From contig PHCQ01000054.1 in NCBI GenBank assembly GCA_002840835.1, forward strand, positions 1 through 35,643: a stretch of 35,643 bases of DNA, in the 5' to 3' direction. A model generated the notes under the pieces. It was not told the origin of the DNA, did not search any database, and saw nothing but the letters and a program-made list of their open reading frames with translations. Below are positions 16,691 through 24,463 of the stretch, one piece after another; position 1 is the first letter of the stretch; each line of letters starts with the position of its first letter. A program made the position numbers and the translations under genes. This stretch comes from Betaproteobacteria bacterium HGW-Betaproteobacteria-16. Lineage in GTDB: Bacteria > Pseudomonadota > Gammaproteobacteria > Burkholderiales > Burkholderiaceae_C.

Positions 16691-16706
16691 ATTTTTCAGG
16701 CGGCGT

Positions 16707-16724
16707 ATGACCGCGTTGTGACAA
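16707..16724 (-). promoter_or_regulatory. Pho box upstream of the lacI-importer operon
   Basis: On the minus strand the site reads TTGTCAC-AACG-CGGTCAT, two CTGTCAT-like heptamers spaced by 4 bases (5 and 6 matches of 7). It lies 48-65 bases upstream of the regulator gene and just upstream of the LacI-type palindrome, as expected for a PhoB-activated promoter. Confidence 0.6.
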
Positions 16725-16782
16725 CGTCCTGAACCACCATGTGGGCTTCGGACTTCATCACTGAGTGGTACCCACCACGCGG

Positions 16783-16823
16783 TTGACATACATCAGCAGA
16801 GACGGAGACTTGGCGAATAAGAT
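16783..16823 (+). promoter_or_regulatory. FNR/ANR-type class II promoter
   Basis: TTGAC-ATAC-ATCAG at 16783-16796 differs from TTGAT-N4-ATCAA at one base in each half-site. TAAGAT at 16818-16823 is a reasonable -10 element. If transcription starts near 16831, the site is centred at about -41.5, the classic activating position for FNR/ANR. This would drive the small gene at 16892 and probably phaC onwards under low oxygen. Confidence 0.55.
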
Positions 16824-16891
16824 CGCGGGAAGGCGTCTCGTTGGCTTTGCCTTCGACTCATTTCCACGTTCACCTGTACAAGGGCGGTCCC

Positions 16892-17152
16892 ATGCTTGCA
16901 GTCAAAACAGCCCGAAAGATCATTCTGGCGAACCCGGGCAGTCCGGAGGCAAAAACCCTTTCGGCGTTGGTCATCGCCTTGGAGGCCGAGCGCGATTTCC
17001 CCTTGAGTCAGCTCTACACACTGACCTACCCACATTTCGAACTGGCGCTGGAAATACTTCGCGAGTGGCGACTGGACCAGTACTACAGCAGCAAGGGTCG
17101 CCTCCTCGATGTTTCAATGCATGCAACAGAGTTGGGCAGCCAGGCAGGCTGA
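16892..17152 (+). CDS. Small hypothetical protein (86 aa) upstream of phaC
   Basis: ATG is preceded by AAGGGCGG at good spacing; the TTG at 16841 is a possible but weaker start. The protein is soluble and mostly alpha-helical (SPEAKTLSALVIALEAE, HFELALEILREWRLDQYYSSKGRLLD) with no signal peptide or metal motif. Its FNR-type promoter and position suggest co-regulation with the PHA synthase. I do not recognise the family; a small adaptor or granule-associated protein would be a guess. Confidence 0.6.
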   Translation: MLAVKTARKIILANPGSPEAKTLSALVIALEAERDFPLSQLYTLTYPHFELALEILREWRLDQYYSSKGRLLDVSMHATELGSQAG

Positions 17153-17283
17153 CCAGGTGGTTTGAGCGATCCCTCGATTTCCCGGAGGGCGACTGCTTGA
17201 ACTCCTGATGGTCCAGCGTCTGGTCGCACGCTCGATTGAAGGGCATTCAAATCTCTGTCACAGGTACTTCATATCCTGTGCAG

Positions 17284-19086
17284 ATGCCGATAGATCAAAA
17301 CCCATCCCACCTCCACGCTGCTGCTGCAGCGCTTGACCAAATCGCCCATGCAGCCCTGGCTCGCGCCAGTGTGGGACTGTCTCCCGTCTCCCTTGCCCGC
17401 GCCTGGACGGACTGGATTCTCAATTTGTCCGTGTCACCGGGTTCTCAGGCGCGTCTGCGTGCAGAGGCACAGTCGCTCGGTCTTGCCTGGTTGAAAGAGG
17501 CGTTGAGTGGGGCGGTCCCCCAGTTGCTGCCAGGCGCCACTGCTCTCGCTGCGGCAGGCGCGCAAACCCAGGAGTCGCCTCAGACTCCGGTGCCCGAAGA
17601 TCCACGATTTTCGGATACGGCATGGAGCCAGTGGCCCTGGAGCGCCATGGCCTCGGCCAATCAGTCCTGGGAGCGTTGGTGGACAAGCGCAGCCGAGTTG
17701 CGGGGCATGGAGCCCCACTCCCGCGAACAACTGCAGTTCTTCGCCAGGCAGTGGCTGGATCTGGTTTCCCCGGGCAATAGCCTCTTGACAAACCCGGAGG
17801 CATTGCAAAAGGCCGTTGAGTCTCGTGGCCAGAGTCTGCTCAAGGGCATGAGCCATGCGGCAGCAGAATGGCGTCAGCGCCATGGTCTCAAGCCAGTGCA
17901 GCCGAGCAGCGAGGTGCTGGCGCCAGGCCAGGGCCTGGCCATGACCCCCGGGCAGGTGGTGCTGCGCAACGACCTGATCGAACTGATCCAGTACCAGCCG
18001 GTCACTGCGCAGGTGTTTGCCGAGCCGGTGCTGATCATTCCGTCTTGCATCATGAAGTTCTACATCCTGGATCTGTCGCCGCACAACTCCATGGTGCGCT
18101 GGTTGACAGAGCAAGGACACACCGTGTACATCGTGTCGTGGCGCAACCCGGACGAGAACGACGCCCTGCTGACGCTGGACGATTACGTGCGCATGGGCGT
18201 ACTCGACACGCTGGAGCATGTGCATCTGGCCACGAAGCAGCCGGTGCATCTGGCCGGCTACTGCCTGGGCGGGACTTTTGCGGCGATTGCCGCTGCGGCA
18301 CTCACGCGACACGAGGTCACGGACAGCGCACCGCCGCCCTTGGCCAGTCTGACGCTGATGGCGGCCGAGACCGACTTCTCTGAACCGGGTGAGATGGGTG
18401 TGCTGATCGACGCGGCACAGGTGGAGATGCTCGAAGACATGATGGCGGAGCAAGGCTTCCTGAGCGGTCGACAGATGGCCGGATCGTTCCAGTTCCTGCA
18501 TTCACGCGAGCTGGTGTGGTCGCAACGCACCCGCTCTGTGCTGATGGGCGAGCCCCCTTACAGCAACGATCTGATGGTCTGGAACGCCGATGTGACGCGA
18601 CTGCCCGCCGTGATGCACAGCCAGTACCTGCGCCACATGTACCTGGGCAACGATCTGGCCGAAGGGCGCTACGCATTCGAGGCACAGACAATTTCGCTGC
18701 ATGACATTGCTGTGCCGATGTTCACGGTGGGCACGGCCAAGGACCACGTCTCGCCATGGCGCTCGGTCTTCAAGATCCACCAGTTGGCCGACACGGATGT
18801 GACCTTTGTGCTGACAAACGGCGGGCACAACGCGGGCATCGTGTCCGAACCCGGTCACGCGGGACGGCACTACCAGATGCAGACCACGGCCCAGGCGGAC
18901 AGACGTCCCACGCCTGACCAATGGGTGTCCACGGCCCCGCACCGCCAGGGCAGCTGGTGGGAGGCCTGGAGCGACTGGATGCAGGGTCACGGCAGTAAAG
19001 AGATGGTCGACGCGCGCCAGCCGCCCGCCGATCCCGATCTGGGTGCGGCCCCTGGACGCTATGTGATGCAGCGTTACGGAGATTGA
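17284..19086 (+). CDS. phaC: Polyhydroxyalkanoate synthase (class I-like)
   Basis: A 600-residue protein with a PhaC N-terminal domain and an alpha/beta-hydrolase core. The lipase-like box HLAGYCLGGTF carries the catalytic Cys327. The matching Asp is in GTAKDHVSPWRSV and the His in NGGHNAGIV, completing the triad. PhaC polymerises (R)-3-hydroxyacyl-CoA at the granule surface. It starts at ATG 17284; a TTG at 17236 would add 16 residues, and neither has a strong ribosome-binding site. Downstream lie acetate kinase and a FabI-like reductase on the same strand, so this is probably the second, fermentation-linked synthase of the genome and not the main phaCAB locus. The alanine-rich N-terminus is unlike the best-studied PhaC1. 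Confidence 0.9.
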   Translation: MPIDQNPSHLHAAAAALDQIAHAALARASVGLSPVSLARAWTDWILNLSVSPGSQARLRAEAQSLGLAWLKEALSGAVPQLLPGATALAAAGAQTQESPQTPVPEDPRFSDTAWSQWPWSAMASANQSWERWWTSAAELRGMEPHSREQLQFFARQWLDLVSPGNSLLTNPEALQKAVESRGQSLLKGMSHAAAEWRQRHGLKPVQPSSEVLAPGQGLAMTPGQVVLRNDLIELIQYQPVTAQVFAEPVLIIPSCIMKFYILDLSPHNSMVRWLTEQGHTVYIVSWRNPDENDALLTLDDYVRMGVLDTLEHVHLATKQPVHLAGYCLGGTFAAIAAAALTRHEVTDSAPPPLASLTLMAAETDFSEPGEMGVLIDAAQVEMLEDMMAEQGFLSGRQMAGSFQFLHSRELVWSQRTRSVLMGEPPYSNDLMVWNADVTRLPAVMHSQYLRHMYLGNDLAEGRYAFEAQTISLHDIAVPMFTVGTAKDHVSPWRSVFKIHQLADTDVTFVLTNGGHNAGIVSEPGHAGRHYQMQTTAQADRRPTPDQWVSTAPHRQGSWWEAWSDWMQGHGSKEMVDARQPPADPDLGAAPGRYVMQRYGD

Positions 19087-19217
19087 TCCGGAGGTAAGCC
19101 GTACCCAGTCGGCCCGCCATGCCTTTGCCGTGTCGGCGTCATGCCGCGGACACCTGCAGGCACTAACTTCTGTGGCAAGCACAGCTTTGTGGATTCCCGG
19201 CTGCAAAGCATCCTCAC

Positions 19218-20402
19218 ATGCCCATTCCTTCCTTATTGCTCACACTGAACGCGGGCTCATCGTCCCTGAAGTTCGCGGTCTATGCGGCCGCCAACCAGTT
19301 GCCGCTCCTGGCCTCCGGGCAGATTGAAAGCCTAGGCACACGGGGCAGGTTTTCCGTCCAGTCCACAGCAGTGAGTGCTTCCGGTTCTGACTTCAATCCT
19401 GACTTGGGGCCCGTGGGGCATGCGGAAGCGGTTCACGCGATCCTTCAGTGGCTGGAACAGGCCCATGCCGGTACCCGTGTGGAGGTCGTGAGCCACCGTG
19501 TGGTGCACGGTGGGGTTGACCATCTGGTGCCGGCACGGATCGACGATGCACTGGTTGCTGATCTTGAGCGCCTCGTGCCGCTCGCGCCCCTGCACCAGCC
19601 GCACAACCTCGCCGGCATACAGGCCGCGCGAGCAGCGTTTCCCGGCGTGCCGCAGATTGCCTGCTTTGACACCTCTTTTCACCGAAACCACCCCTTTGTG
19701 GCGGACACGTTTGCCCTGCCGCGAAGTTACTACGACGAAGGCATCCGTCGCTACGGATTCCATGGGCTGTCCTATGAGTTCATTGCACGTCGCCTGCTTG
19801 CTTACGACCCGGCGCTCGCCCACGGCCGGGTGATCGTCGCGCACCTGGGCAACGGGGCATCCATGTGCGCAATGCGAGAGGGCCGATCGGTGGCCTCCAC
19901 CATGGGCTTCACATCGCTCGATGGAATGCCCATGGGTACACGCTGCGGCCAGCTGGATCCGGGTGTGGTGCTGTACCTGATGGCAGAGAAAGGCATGGAC
20001 GCGGCGTCCATCAGCGACCTGCTCTACCAGCATGCAGGGCTCAAGGGTATTTCTGGTCTGTCTCACGACGTTCGTGATCTGAAAGACTCTGACAGTCCCG
20101 CTGCGTTGGACGCCTTGATGTACTTTGCGGATCGTGGCCGTCGCGAGATCGGTGGGCTGGCGGCATGCCTGGGAGGACTGGACGCCCTGGTGCTCACAGG
20201 TGGCATCGGCGAGAACGCCGAGCAGGTGCGTTCCATGATGCTGGCCGACATGGAATGGATGGGCATTGACATCGATCCCGAAGCCAACAAACGCAATGCC
20301 ACTGTCATCAGCCAGCCCTCATCGCGCGTGCAGGTTCTGGTGTTCAAGACCGATGAAGAACGCATGCTCGCCGAGCACGCTGCCGAACTGGTGGCGCTAT
20401 GA
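19218..20402 (+). CDS. ackA: Acetate/propionate kinase
   Basis: A 394-residue ASKHA-fold kinase. It has the N-terminal LTLNAGSSSLKFAVY, RVVHGG, FDTSFHRNHP, RYGFHGLSYE, VIVAHLGNGASMCAMREGRSVASTMGFTSLDGMPMGTRCG and a C-terminal LTGGIGENAEQVR. These match the substrate- and nucleotide-binding motifs of acetate kinase. It converts acyl-phosphate plus ADP to acid plus ATP. A partner phosphotransacetylase is encoded on the opposite strand at 21343-22758. It lies 131 bp after phaC with no obvious terminator between. Confidence 0.94.
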   Translation: MPIPSLLLTLNAGSSSLKFAVYAAANQLPLLASGQIESLGTRGRFSVQSTAVSASGSDFNPDLGPVGHAEAVHAILQWLEQAHAGTRVEVVSHRVVHGGVDHLVPARIDDALVADLERLVPLAPLHQPHNLAGIQAARAAFPGVPQIACFDTSFHRNHPFVADTFALPRSYYDEGIRRYGFHGLSYEFIARRLLAYDPALAHGRVIVAHLGNGASMCAMREGRSVASTMGFTSLDGMPMGTRCGQLDPGVVLYLMAEKGMDAASISDLLYQHAGLKGISGLSHDVRDLKDSDSPAALDALMYFADRGRREIGGLAACLGGLDALVLTGGIGENAEQVRSMMLADMEWMGIDIDPEANKRNATVISQPSSRVQVLVFKTDEERMLAEHAAELVAL

Positions 20403-20447
20403 GGCTGTTGGCCCGCAACGCAATCCACCAAAACCCAAGGAACTGTC

Positions 20448-21275
20448 ATGTTCACCGATCCGAGTTCCATCGATCCGTTGCCCAAGGTCTGGCATGAAAA
20501 CACCCGCATTGGCGACATGCTCAAGGGCAAGCGTGGCCTGGTGGTGGGTGTGGCCAATGGCGACAGCATCGCCTTCGGCTGCGCTGCCAAACTGCGCGCC
20601 TTCGGTGCCGACATCGCGTTGACGTATCTCAACGAGAAGAGTCGGCCATATGTCGAGCCGCTGGCGCGGCAGATCAACGCTGATCTTGTGCTTGCGCTGG
20701 ACGTGACGCAGCCAGGCCAGATGCAGGAGGTGTTCGGCAAGATCGGAGAGGCGTGGGGCAGCCTCGATTTCGTGATTCATTCCATCGCCTTTGCGCCCAG
20801 AGACGACCTGCACGGCCGCATCATCGACTGCTCGCAGTCCGGCTTCCTGCAGGCGATGCAGGTGTCCTGCCATTCGTTCATCGAGATGGCGCACTTCGCC
20901 GAACCCCTCATGAACCCGGGCGGTGCCTTGGTCACCATGAGCTACTACGGCGCCGACAAGGTGGTCAACAACTACAACCTCATGGGCCCGGTGAAGGCAG
21001 CGCTGGAATCGACGGTGCGCTACATGGCCAAGGAGCTCGGAGAGAAGGGCATCCGCGTCTACGCCGTCTCGCCCGGTCCGCTGCGCACACGGGCAGCATC
21101 GGGCATTGCGCACTTCGACGAACTGATCGACATGGCTGTCACCCGCACGCCGGGGCACCGCCTGGTCGACATTGCAGAAGTCGGCCGAGCGGTGGCCTTT
21201 CTGGTCGGCGGTGGAGCCTCTGGCATGACAGGCGATGTGATCTACGTCGACGCGGGCCTGCACAACATGGCTTGA
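20448..21275 (+). CDS. fabI: Enoyl-ACP reductase, FabI-like SDR
   Basis: A 275-residue short-chain dehydrogenase of the FabI type. The nucleotide site reads GLVVGVANGDSIAFGCA, HSIAFAPRDDLHGR is the FabI-specific substrate-side loop, and the active-site Tyr and Lys lie in YNLMGPVKAALES (Y-x6-K). The extended MFTDPSSIDPLPKVWHEN N-terminus is longer than in the housekeeping enzyme. It follows ackA by 45 bp. Enoyl reduction of ACP or CoA substrates within this acyl-metabolism cluster is likely; a redundant FabI active at low oxygen is an inference. Confidence 0.88.
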   Translation: MFTDPSSIDPLPKVWHENTRIGDMLKGKRGLVVGVANGDSIAFGCAAKLRAFGADIALTYLNEKSRPYVEPLARQINADLVLALDVTQPGQMQEVFGKIGEAWGSLDFVIHSIAFAPRDDLHGRIIDCSQSGFLQAMQVSCHSFIEMAHFAEPLMNPGGALVTMSYYGADKVVNNYNLMGPVKAALESTVRYMAKELGEKGIRVYAVSPGPLRTRAASGIAHFDELIDMAVTRTPGHRLVDIAEVGRAVAFLVGGGASGMTGDVIYVDAGLHNMA

Positions 21276-21342
21276 CGCTGTGCGCGAAGACCACGGTGCC
21301 CCGCGGAATGCTGGCTATCAGCCGCGCTGCTTGGGGCGCCTG

Positions 21343-22758
21343 TCAGACCGCAGGCCGGCGCTCCGAAACGTGACCGTGATGCGCCACCATCTGGGCCAGC
21401 AGGGCCGATGACACGCGGGATCGCGGGCCATCGGCGCGGCTGGTCAGTGCGATGGGCACCCGTGCGCCCAGCACGATGCCCGAGCCTGTGGCGCCGGCCA
21501 GGTATTCAAGCTGCTTGGCGAGCATGTTGCCGCTCTCCAGATCGGGCACGACCAGGATGTCTGCCTGACCGGCGACCTCTGAGTCGATCTGCTTGATCAT
21601 GGCGGCCTCGGAAGATATGGCGTTGTCAAAAGCCAGGGGACCGTCCAGCAGTCCGCCGCGGATCTGACCGCGGTCAGCCATCTTGCAAAGAGCCGCTGCA
21701 TCGAGCGTGGATGGCATGCTGGCGCTGACGCTCTCCACCGCTGCCAGCAAGGCCACACGTGGCCGTTCAACGCTGAGCAGGCGGGCGAAATCGATTGCGT
21801 TCTGCACGATGTCCACCTTCTCCTCCAGCGTCGGGCGGATGTTGAGTGCGGCATCGGTGATGAGAAGCGGCTTGCTGTAAAGCGGCACGTCAAAACGGAA
21901 CACGTGAGACATGCGCCGCCCGGTTCGCAGTTCCTTGCGCGCCAGCACGGCATGGATCAGTTCGTCGGTGTGCAGACTGCCCTTCATCAGGCTTTGCACC
22001 TCGTCCGCAGCGGCCATGGCAGAGGCCTGCTCGGCCGCCGCATGGCTGTGCGGCACATTCACGATTTCCATCCCGTTCAGGTCCAGGTCGAACTCTTCCG
22101 CGATCGCGCGGATGCGGGCTTCGGGACCGATCAGCACCGGCACGAGCAGGCCATAGCTCGTAGCGTCTGCTGCGCCTCTGAGCGAACCCTCGTCACACGG
22201 GTGCACCACAGCACAGCGCACGGCCGGAAGGGCCCGGACCATGGCGAGCAGGTCGTTGAACCGGGCCTCCGGATCAAACACCTGGATCTGCGGCAAGCTG
22301 CCCCGAGGCATGCGGATCTTGTGGGGTGGCGCGAGCACCCGAGCGGTGCCGCTGACCACCTTCTCGCCGTTCTGGTTGATCGCTTCGCAGGCAAGCTCAA
22401 CGATCTTCTTGTGCTCGTCCTTGGAGGTGACGGTGGCGCACACGGTCAAGGTGTCGCCAATGCGAACCGGTCGGGAAAAATGCAGGGCCTGGTCCAGGTA
22501 AATGGTTCCCGTCCCCGGGAACTGGGTGCCCAGCAGGGCCGAAATAAGGGCGCCACTCCACATGCCGTGGGCGATCACACCATGGAACTGGGTCGCGCTG
22601 GCGTATTCGGCGTTCAGGTGAGCCGGGTTGGTGTCCCCGGAAACCGCTGCGAAGGCCTGGATATCCTGCGGCGTCAGCGTTCGAAGCAGGCGGGCGCTCT
22701 GTCCGATCTGAAGTTCGTCAAAGGTGTGGTTCTCGACAAAATCGTTGCCGATGTTCAT
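21343..22758 (-). CDS. Bifunctional MaoC-type enoyl-CoA hydratase / phosphate acetyl(butyryl)transferase
   Basis: A 471-residue fusion. Residues 10-140 are a MaoC hot-dog domain with the hydratase motif SGDTNPAHLN (Asp and His present) and FHGVIAHGMWSGALIS. Residues 155-465 are a Pta/Ptb domain with VHPCDEGSLRGA, SKPLLITDAALNI, DGPLAFDNAIS and LVVPDLESGNMLAKQL. It could hydrate enoyl-CoA to (R)-3-hydroxyacyl-CoA for PhaC and convert acyl-CoA to acyl-phosphate for AckA. It is the last gene of the minus-strand operon, 43 bp after the dikinase-like gene, and converges with fabI. Confidence 0.9.
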   Translation of the reverse strand: MNIGNDFVENHTFDELQIGQSARLLRTLTPQDIQAFAAVSGDTNPAHLNAEYASATQFHGVIAHGMWSGALISALLGTQFPGTGTIYLDQALHFSRPVRIGDTLTVCATVTSKDEHKKIVELACEAINQNGEKVVSGTARVLAPPHKIRMPRGSLPQIQVFDPEARFNDLLAMVRALPAVRCAVVHPCDEGSLRGAADATSYGLLVPVLIGPEARIRAIAEEFDLDLNGMEIVNVPHSHAAAEQASAMAAADEVQSLMKGSLHTDELIHAVLARKELRTGRRMSHVFRFDVPLYSKPLLITDAALNIRPTLEEKVDIVQNAIDFARLLSVERPRVALLAAVESVSASMPSTLDAAALCKMADRGQIRGGLLDGPLAFDNAISSEAAMIKQIDSEVAGQADILVVPDLESGNMLAKQLEYLAGATGSGIVLGARVPIALTSRADGPRSRVSSALLAQMVAHHGHVSERRPAV

Positions 22759-22801
22759 GGGGGGCAGTCAGTGGTTGTGTGCGGGCAGGTGCCGCGGTTG
22801 T

Positions 22802-24463
22802 TCACGCAGGGTGCTGGTGCTTCCCGGATCTGTGGGCCAAAGGATCAGTGCGCGGACTGGCATTGCGCAGCGCGTGCAACCGCGCCAGCAGCGTCTCGTC
22901 GGTCACGCTCACAGTCGCCACCTGACCCGAGTACACCAGGCCTTCGTTGCCATCCAGGGTGATCAGATCGCCCTCGGCGAACTCGCGGTCATCAATGCGC
23001 ACACTCCGGCGAACCTCATCGATGTGCAGGGCGCTGCAAGCGACCAGGCAGACCTTGTTCATCTGACGCGCCACCACGGCAGCGTGCGAAGTGCGTGCAC
23101 CCCGCTGGGTCAACAAGCCGGCGGCCTTTTCAAGCGCGGCGATGTCGCTTGTCTGGGCGTCCTGGCGGACCAGGACAACCGACGCCCCGACAGTGGCACG
23201 TTCCTGCACACGTTGAGCGTCCAGTGCGATTTCACCGCTGACCACGCCGTTGCAAGCTGCGGTGGCCCGCGCCAGGGCCGTCACGGGCATTCCACCCGGC
23301 GTGTTGGCGCCTTGCTCAACCAGTTCAAGCGTGGCCAGGTCGCCATCCTCCAGTGACTGCGCACGCTCCATCGCCTGGTCGGCATCGATCAAGCCTTCGT
23401 CGAGCAGGTCCAGCGCGATGCGGGCCGTCGCCAGCGGAGTGCGCTTTCCCGATCGGGTCTGCAGCATGTAGAGCGCGCCGTCCTGCACCGTGAACTCGAA
23501 GTCCTGCATGTCCTGGAACTCCTGCTCCAGCCGTTGCGCGGTGGCTTGCAGTTCGCTCCAGGCATCTGACGCGGTCTGGGCCAGCACTTCGTGCCCATGG
23601 GCATTGCGTTGGCCAGCGACCACGTCTTCTCCCTGAGCGTTGGCCAGAAAATCCACCCAGATGAGTTTCTCGCCGCTGGTGGGATCACGCGTGAAGCCAA
23701 CACCTGCGCCTGAGTGGCAACCAGAGTTGCCGAAAACCATGCGCTGTATGGTCACCGCCGTGCCCATCGCGTCGTCAATCCCGTGCATCTCTCGGTAGGC
23801 CTGTGCCTTGGGCAGTTGCCAGGAGGCAAACACGGCCTTGACCGCACCGCTGAGCTGCGTGCGCACATCCTGCGGAAACGGCTCGCCAGCGTGTTCGGAA
23901 TAGATGCTGAGAAACCGCTTGCTCAGGTCGCGGAGTTCGCTGAAATCCAGCGAGCGTTCATCCCGCCCCACGGTGGTGCGATCGATCTCATCCTCGAACA
24001 GGGCACCTGGCACACCCGCCACAACCTCACCATATGTGGCGATCAGGCGACGGTAGGCGTCCCACACCAGACGCGGGTTCCCGGTCTGGCGCAGCAGGCC
24101 AGGGAGCGTGGCTTCACACAGGCCCACATTGAGCAACGTTTCCATCATGCCGGGCATGGACACCGGTGCACCCGAACGCACCGAAACAATCAGTGGCGCT
24201 CGCGGATCACCAAAGACCATGTCGGTTGCCGCTTCCAGAGCGGGCAGGCCAACGCTGAACAAGGGCAGCATGCAGTCTTCGGGGGAACTGGTGAAGTGCG
24301 TGCCAATCACCAGCGCCTGGGGCACAGGCAGGCCAATCGACGACATTCTCAGCAGGTTGTGTGCCTTGGAGCCCATGTTCTCTCGTGTGGGCTTGTGGTG
24401 TGGTGGCGTCTGACCGCTGCCAATCAGATAAAAATGCTTGGGCCAATGATTCGTGGCTTTCAT
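22802..24463 (-). CDS. PPDK-like protein lacking the C-terminal PEP/pyruvate domain
   Basis: A 553-residue protein that follows pyruvate phosphate dikinase from its start: GSKAHNLLRMSSIGLPVP, LIVSVRSGAPVSMPGMMETLLNVG (92-114), FPQDV...VFASW, GTAVTIQRMVFGN (234-246), GVGFTRDPTSGEKL, NAQGEDVVAG and LYMLQTRSGKRTP. The swivelling phospho-histidine domain is also present with GARTSHAAVVARQM (His460). It stops about 25-50 residues later, whereas PPDK continues for some 350 residues as a PEP/pyruvate TIM barrel. The short end is natural: the stop is followed 43 bp later by another gene, and no barrel remnant is visible. His460 must therefore pass phosphate to something other than bound pyruvate. The ATG overlaps the stop of the upstream gene, implying a fixed partnership. 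Confidence 0.9.
   Translation of the reverse strand: MKATNHWPKHFYLIGSGQTPPHHKPTRENMGSKAHNLLRMSSIGLPVPQALVIGTHFTSSPEDCMLPLFSVGLPALEAATDMVFGDPRAPLIVSVRSGAPVSMPGMMETLLNVGLCEATLPGLLRQTGNPRLVWDAYRRLIATYGEVVAGVPGALFEDEIDRTTVGRDERSLDFSELRDLSKRFLSIYSEHAGEPFPQDVRTQLSGAVKAVFASWQLPKAQAYREMHGIDDAMGTAVTIQRMVFGNSGCHSGAGVGFTRDPTSGEKLIWVDFLANAQGEDVVAGQRNAHGHEVLAQTASDAWSELQATAQRLEQEFQDMQDFEFTVQDGALYMLQTRSGKRTPLATARIALDLLDEGLIDADQAMERAQSLEDGDLATLELVEQGANTPGGMPVTALARATAACNGVVSGEIALDAQRVQERATVGASVVLVRQDAQTSDIAALEKAAGLLTQRGARTSHAAVVARQMNKVCLVACSALHIDEVRRSVRIDDREFAEGDLITLDGNEGLVYSGQVATVSVTDETLLARLHALRNASPRTDPLAHRSGKHQHPA

Noticed and set aside
17236..17250. TTGAA-GGGCA-TTCAA before phaC as an FNR site
   Set aside because: The spacer is one base too long for FNR/ANR; it may be a chance inverted repeat.
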